Shown here piece by piece: positions 5,461 through 6,757 of a DNA stretch of 6,757 bases. The DNA comes from Gemmatimonadaceae bacterium (lineage in GTDB: Bacteria; Gemmatimonadota; Gemmatimonadetes; Gemmatimonadales; Gemmatimonadaceae): NCBI GenBank assembly GCA_025451425.1, contig JANWKK010000048.1:1-6757 (forward strand). Direction: 5' to 3'. Under the pieces are notes generated by a model. That model was given only the letters and a program-made list of their open reading frames with translations. It was not told the DNA's origin and made no database searches. Made by a program: the position numbers and the translations under genes. Numbering within the stretch: position 1 is the first letter of the stretch; every line of letters begins with the position of its first letter.

Positions 5461-6757
5461 AGCGTCGGCTCACGCGGGCGAGGAGCGCGCGCGCTTCCGG
5501 GATGCGGAGCGCGAGCGTGATCGCACCGTACACAAGCGCGAATGCGCCGAGAACAATCCCCGCAAAGAGGAACCGATGCGTCGTCGCAAGCTCTCGGCGA
5601 AGAGCGGACGAGGCTCCAGCGGCAACTGCCGCGGACAGCCAGAGCATGGCGACATATTTCTTCGGCAACCCAGTCACGCCGATCCGCCGATTGAGACGTG
5701 AGCGCAGCAACAGGAACTCGATCCAGCCAGCGATGCCCGCTGAGGCCGTGAGGCCAGCCGCGCCCCAACGCTGATCGATGCCAAGCAATCCCGGAAGCGG
5801 AATCGCGAACAGGTAACCGAGCACTGTCGTCAACGTCACTCGGACAATCGCGAAGCGAAGCGGCGTACGTGTGTCGTGCAACGCGTAATACGTCGACGAG
5901 TACAGACGTCCGAGCGTGCTCGCCAACAAGCCAACCGCGGACCCCGCGAGAATGCCCCAGGTGAAGGCGGTGTCCGTCTCATTGAACCTGCCGCTCTGGA
6001 ATAGGGCGCGAGCGATGACATCGCCGAGCACCAGAAACGCGGCCGCTGAGGGAATCACGAAGAACGCGATGCGCCGCAAGCCCACGTTCAGCCGCTCTCG
6101 CAACATCGTGGCGATCTGCGACTCGTCGCCCAAGACACTCGACATCTCCGGCAGTTCGGCCGCCGAGATCGACATGCCGAACAGACTCACCGGCAGTGTG
6201 TAGATCGTGACCGCATACCCGAGGAGTGCAACCATGCCCTGCGGTAATAGGCTCGCGAGCAACTGGTCGACGTATGCGCTCACCTGAACGATCCCGCGGC
6301 TGAAAAACACCGGCGTGAAGTTCGTGAGGACTTTCCGTACGTTCGCTCGGGTGTAGTCGAGTGACAGTCGAAGTCCCGGGATCAGCCTCAGCACCACCGG
6401 CAGCTGCACGAGGAACTGGAGAGCCGCCCCGACGACCGACGCCCAGCCTAACGTGATCGCGAGATGAACACGATCCTGCCGCCCGCCGAATCCAAGCAGG
6501 GCGCCGATCATCGCCACGTTCCAAAGCACAGGCGCGGCGTACGATAGAAAGAAGCGTCGGTGACTATTGAGTACACCGAGACACCATGCGGACAACACGA
6601 AGACGCCGGCACCGGGGAACAGAATTCGGGTCAACGTAATCGTCAGATCGCGCTTGTCCCCGCTGAAGCCAGGAGCGATGACCGGGATGAGAAACGGCGC
6701 CAGCAACACGCCGAGGAGCACCAGCCCAGTGGTGACGAGCGCGAGAATCGCCGCGAC
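5459..6757 (-). CDS. murJ: MurJ (MviN), lipid II flippase, N-terminus outside the window
   Basis: MurJ moves lipid-linked peptidoglycan precursor (lipid II) across the inner membrane; it belongs to the MVF branch of the MOP/MATE transporter fold. The frame is open from the window edge to TAA at 5459-5461, giving 432 visible residues. Family proteins are about 500-530 long, so roughly the first 90 residues (first helices) are missing. The GTG at 6721 is internal, not the start. Many hydrophobic helices are visible. Family blocks, counted from the edge, are LAPFLIPVIAPGFS (about 19-32), FFSRGIVQVSAYVDQLLAS (151-169), LPVSLFGMSISAAELPEMS (188-206), and ALFQSGRFNETD followed by YYALHDTRTP (290-299). 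The short C-terminus ends VSRR. The stop codon lies within the last copy of the 21-bp array, and the frame is open for 64 codons beyond it. uvrC follows 683 bp downstream on the same strand. Confidence 0.95.
   Translation of the reverse strand, partial: VAAILALVTTGLVLLGVLLAPFLIPVIAPGFSGDKRDLTITLTRILFPGAGVFVLSAWCLGVLNSHRRFFLSYAAPVLWNVAMIGALLGFGGRQDRVHLAITLGWASVVGAALQFLVQLPVVLRLIPGLRLSLDYTRANVRKVLTNFTPVFFSRGIVQVSAYVDQLLASLLPQGMVALLGYAVTIYTLPVSLFGMSISAAELPEMSSVLGDESQIATMLRERLNVGLRRIAFFVIPSAAAFLVLGDVIARALFQSGRFNETDTAFTWGILAGSAVGLLASTLGRLYSSTYYALHDTRTPLRFAIVRVTLTTVLGYLFAIPLPGLLGIDQRWGAAGLTASAGIAGWIEFLLLRSRLNRRIGVTGLPKKYVAMLWLSAAVAAGASSALRRELATTHRFLFAGIVLGAFALVYGAITLALRIPEARALLARVSRR

Noticed and set aside
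4966..5520. Plus-strand frames through the array (RLALESR or RVDLRLS heptads)
   Set aside because: They are low-complexity products of the repeat, run antisense into murJ, and show no codon-position signature that sets them apart from the minus frames.
4803..5768. 321-codon minus-strand open frame crossing the repeats, with SLRDSSA-type heptapeptides
   Set aside because: Its first third overlaps the murJ 3' end in another frame, and it has no ribosome-binding site. It stays open only because the 21-bp period preserves frame; no domain is recognisable.
1599..6453. Integron attC-like core sites (RYYYAAC / GTTRRRY matches in the CCTAACG words)
   Set aside because: The words are single, lie inside conserved coding sequence, and lack paired inverted core sites or cassette structure.

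Overview
The window is a high-GC bacterial segment in which every convincing gene lies on the minus strand. In transcription order (high to low coordinate) these are murJ (5' end outside the window), a 683-bp gap filled largely with 21-bp repeats, uvrC, thrC, larC, and a small secreted protein whose 3' end runs off the window. The MurJ lipid II flippase, the zinc-ribbon threonine synthase and the secreted helical-repeat protein are consistent with a diderm soil or sediment bacterium, possibly Gemmatimonadota. That placement is an impression from composition and gene style, not a demonstrated assignment.

uvrC, thrC and larC are tightly packed. The uvrC stop and the thrC GTG start share four bases (GTGA), and larC starts 10 bases after the thrC stop. 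This looks like one co-transcribed and partly translationally coupled unit, ended by a probable intrinsic terminator at 501-519. The products do unrelated jobs: nucleotide excision repair (UvrC), threonine synthesis from O-phosphohomoserine (ThrC), and nickel-pincer cofactor assembly (LarC). Co-transcription here therefore does not imply a shared pathway. The secreted protein at 1-475 has its own strong Shine-Dalgarno just past the terminator.

The unusual part is the gap between murJ and uvrC. From about 5027 to 5460 it is organised with a 21-bp (seven-codon) period. It holds a young block with three perfect copies (5048-5110), a highly diverged middle, and an eight-copy block (5285-5452) that ends exactly at the murJ stop codon. 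All blocks share a CTCGACTCG-like core at nearly constant phase. The murJ TAA falls where the repeat normally has a CAA (Gln) codon, and 64 open codons of heptapeptide repeats follow it in the murJ frame. The murJ-distal 230 bp hold a possible 60-codon ORF in frame with uvrC and a possible leaderless promoter for uvrC. Both are weak calls.

A second notable signal is the heptamer CGTTAGG, which occurs five times, four of them as NCG-TTA-GG (Ser/Thr-Leu-Gly) inside genes. I see no RNA genes, transposases, CRISPR array or recognisable defence system.
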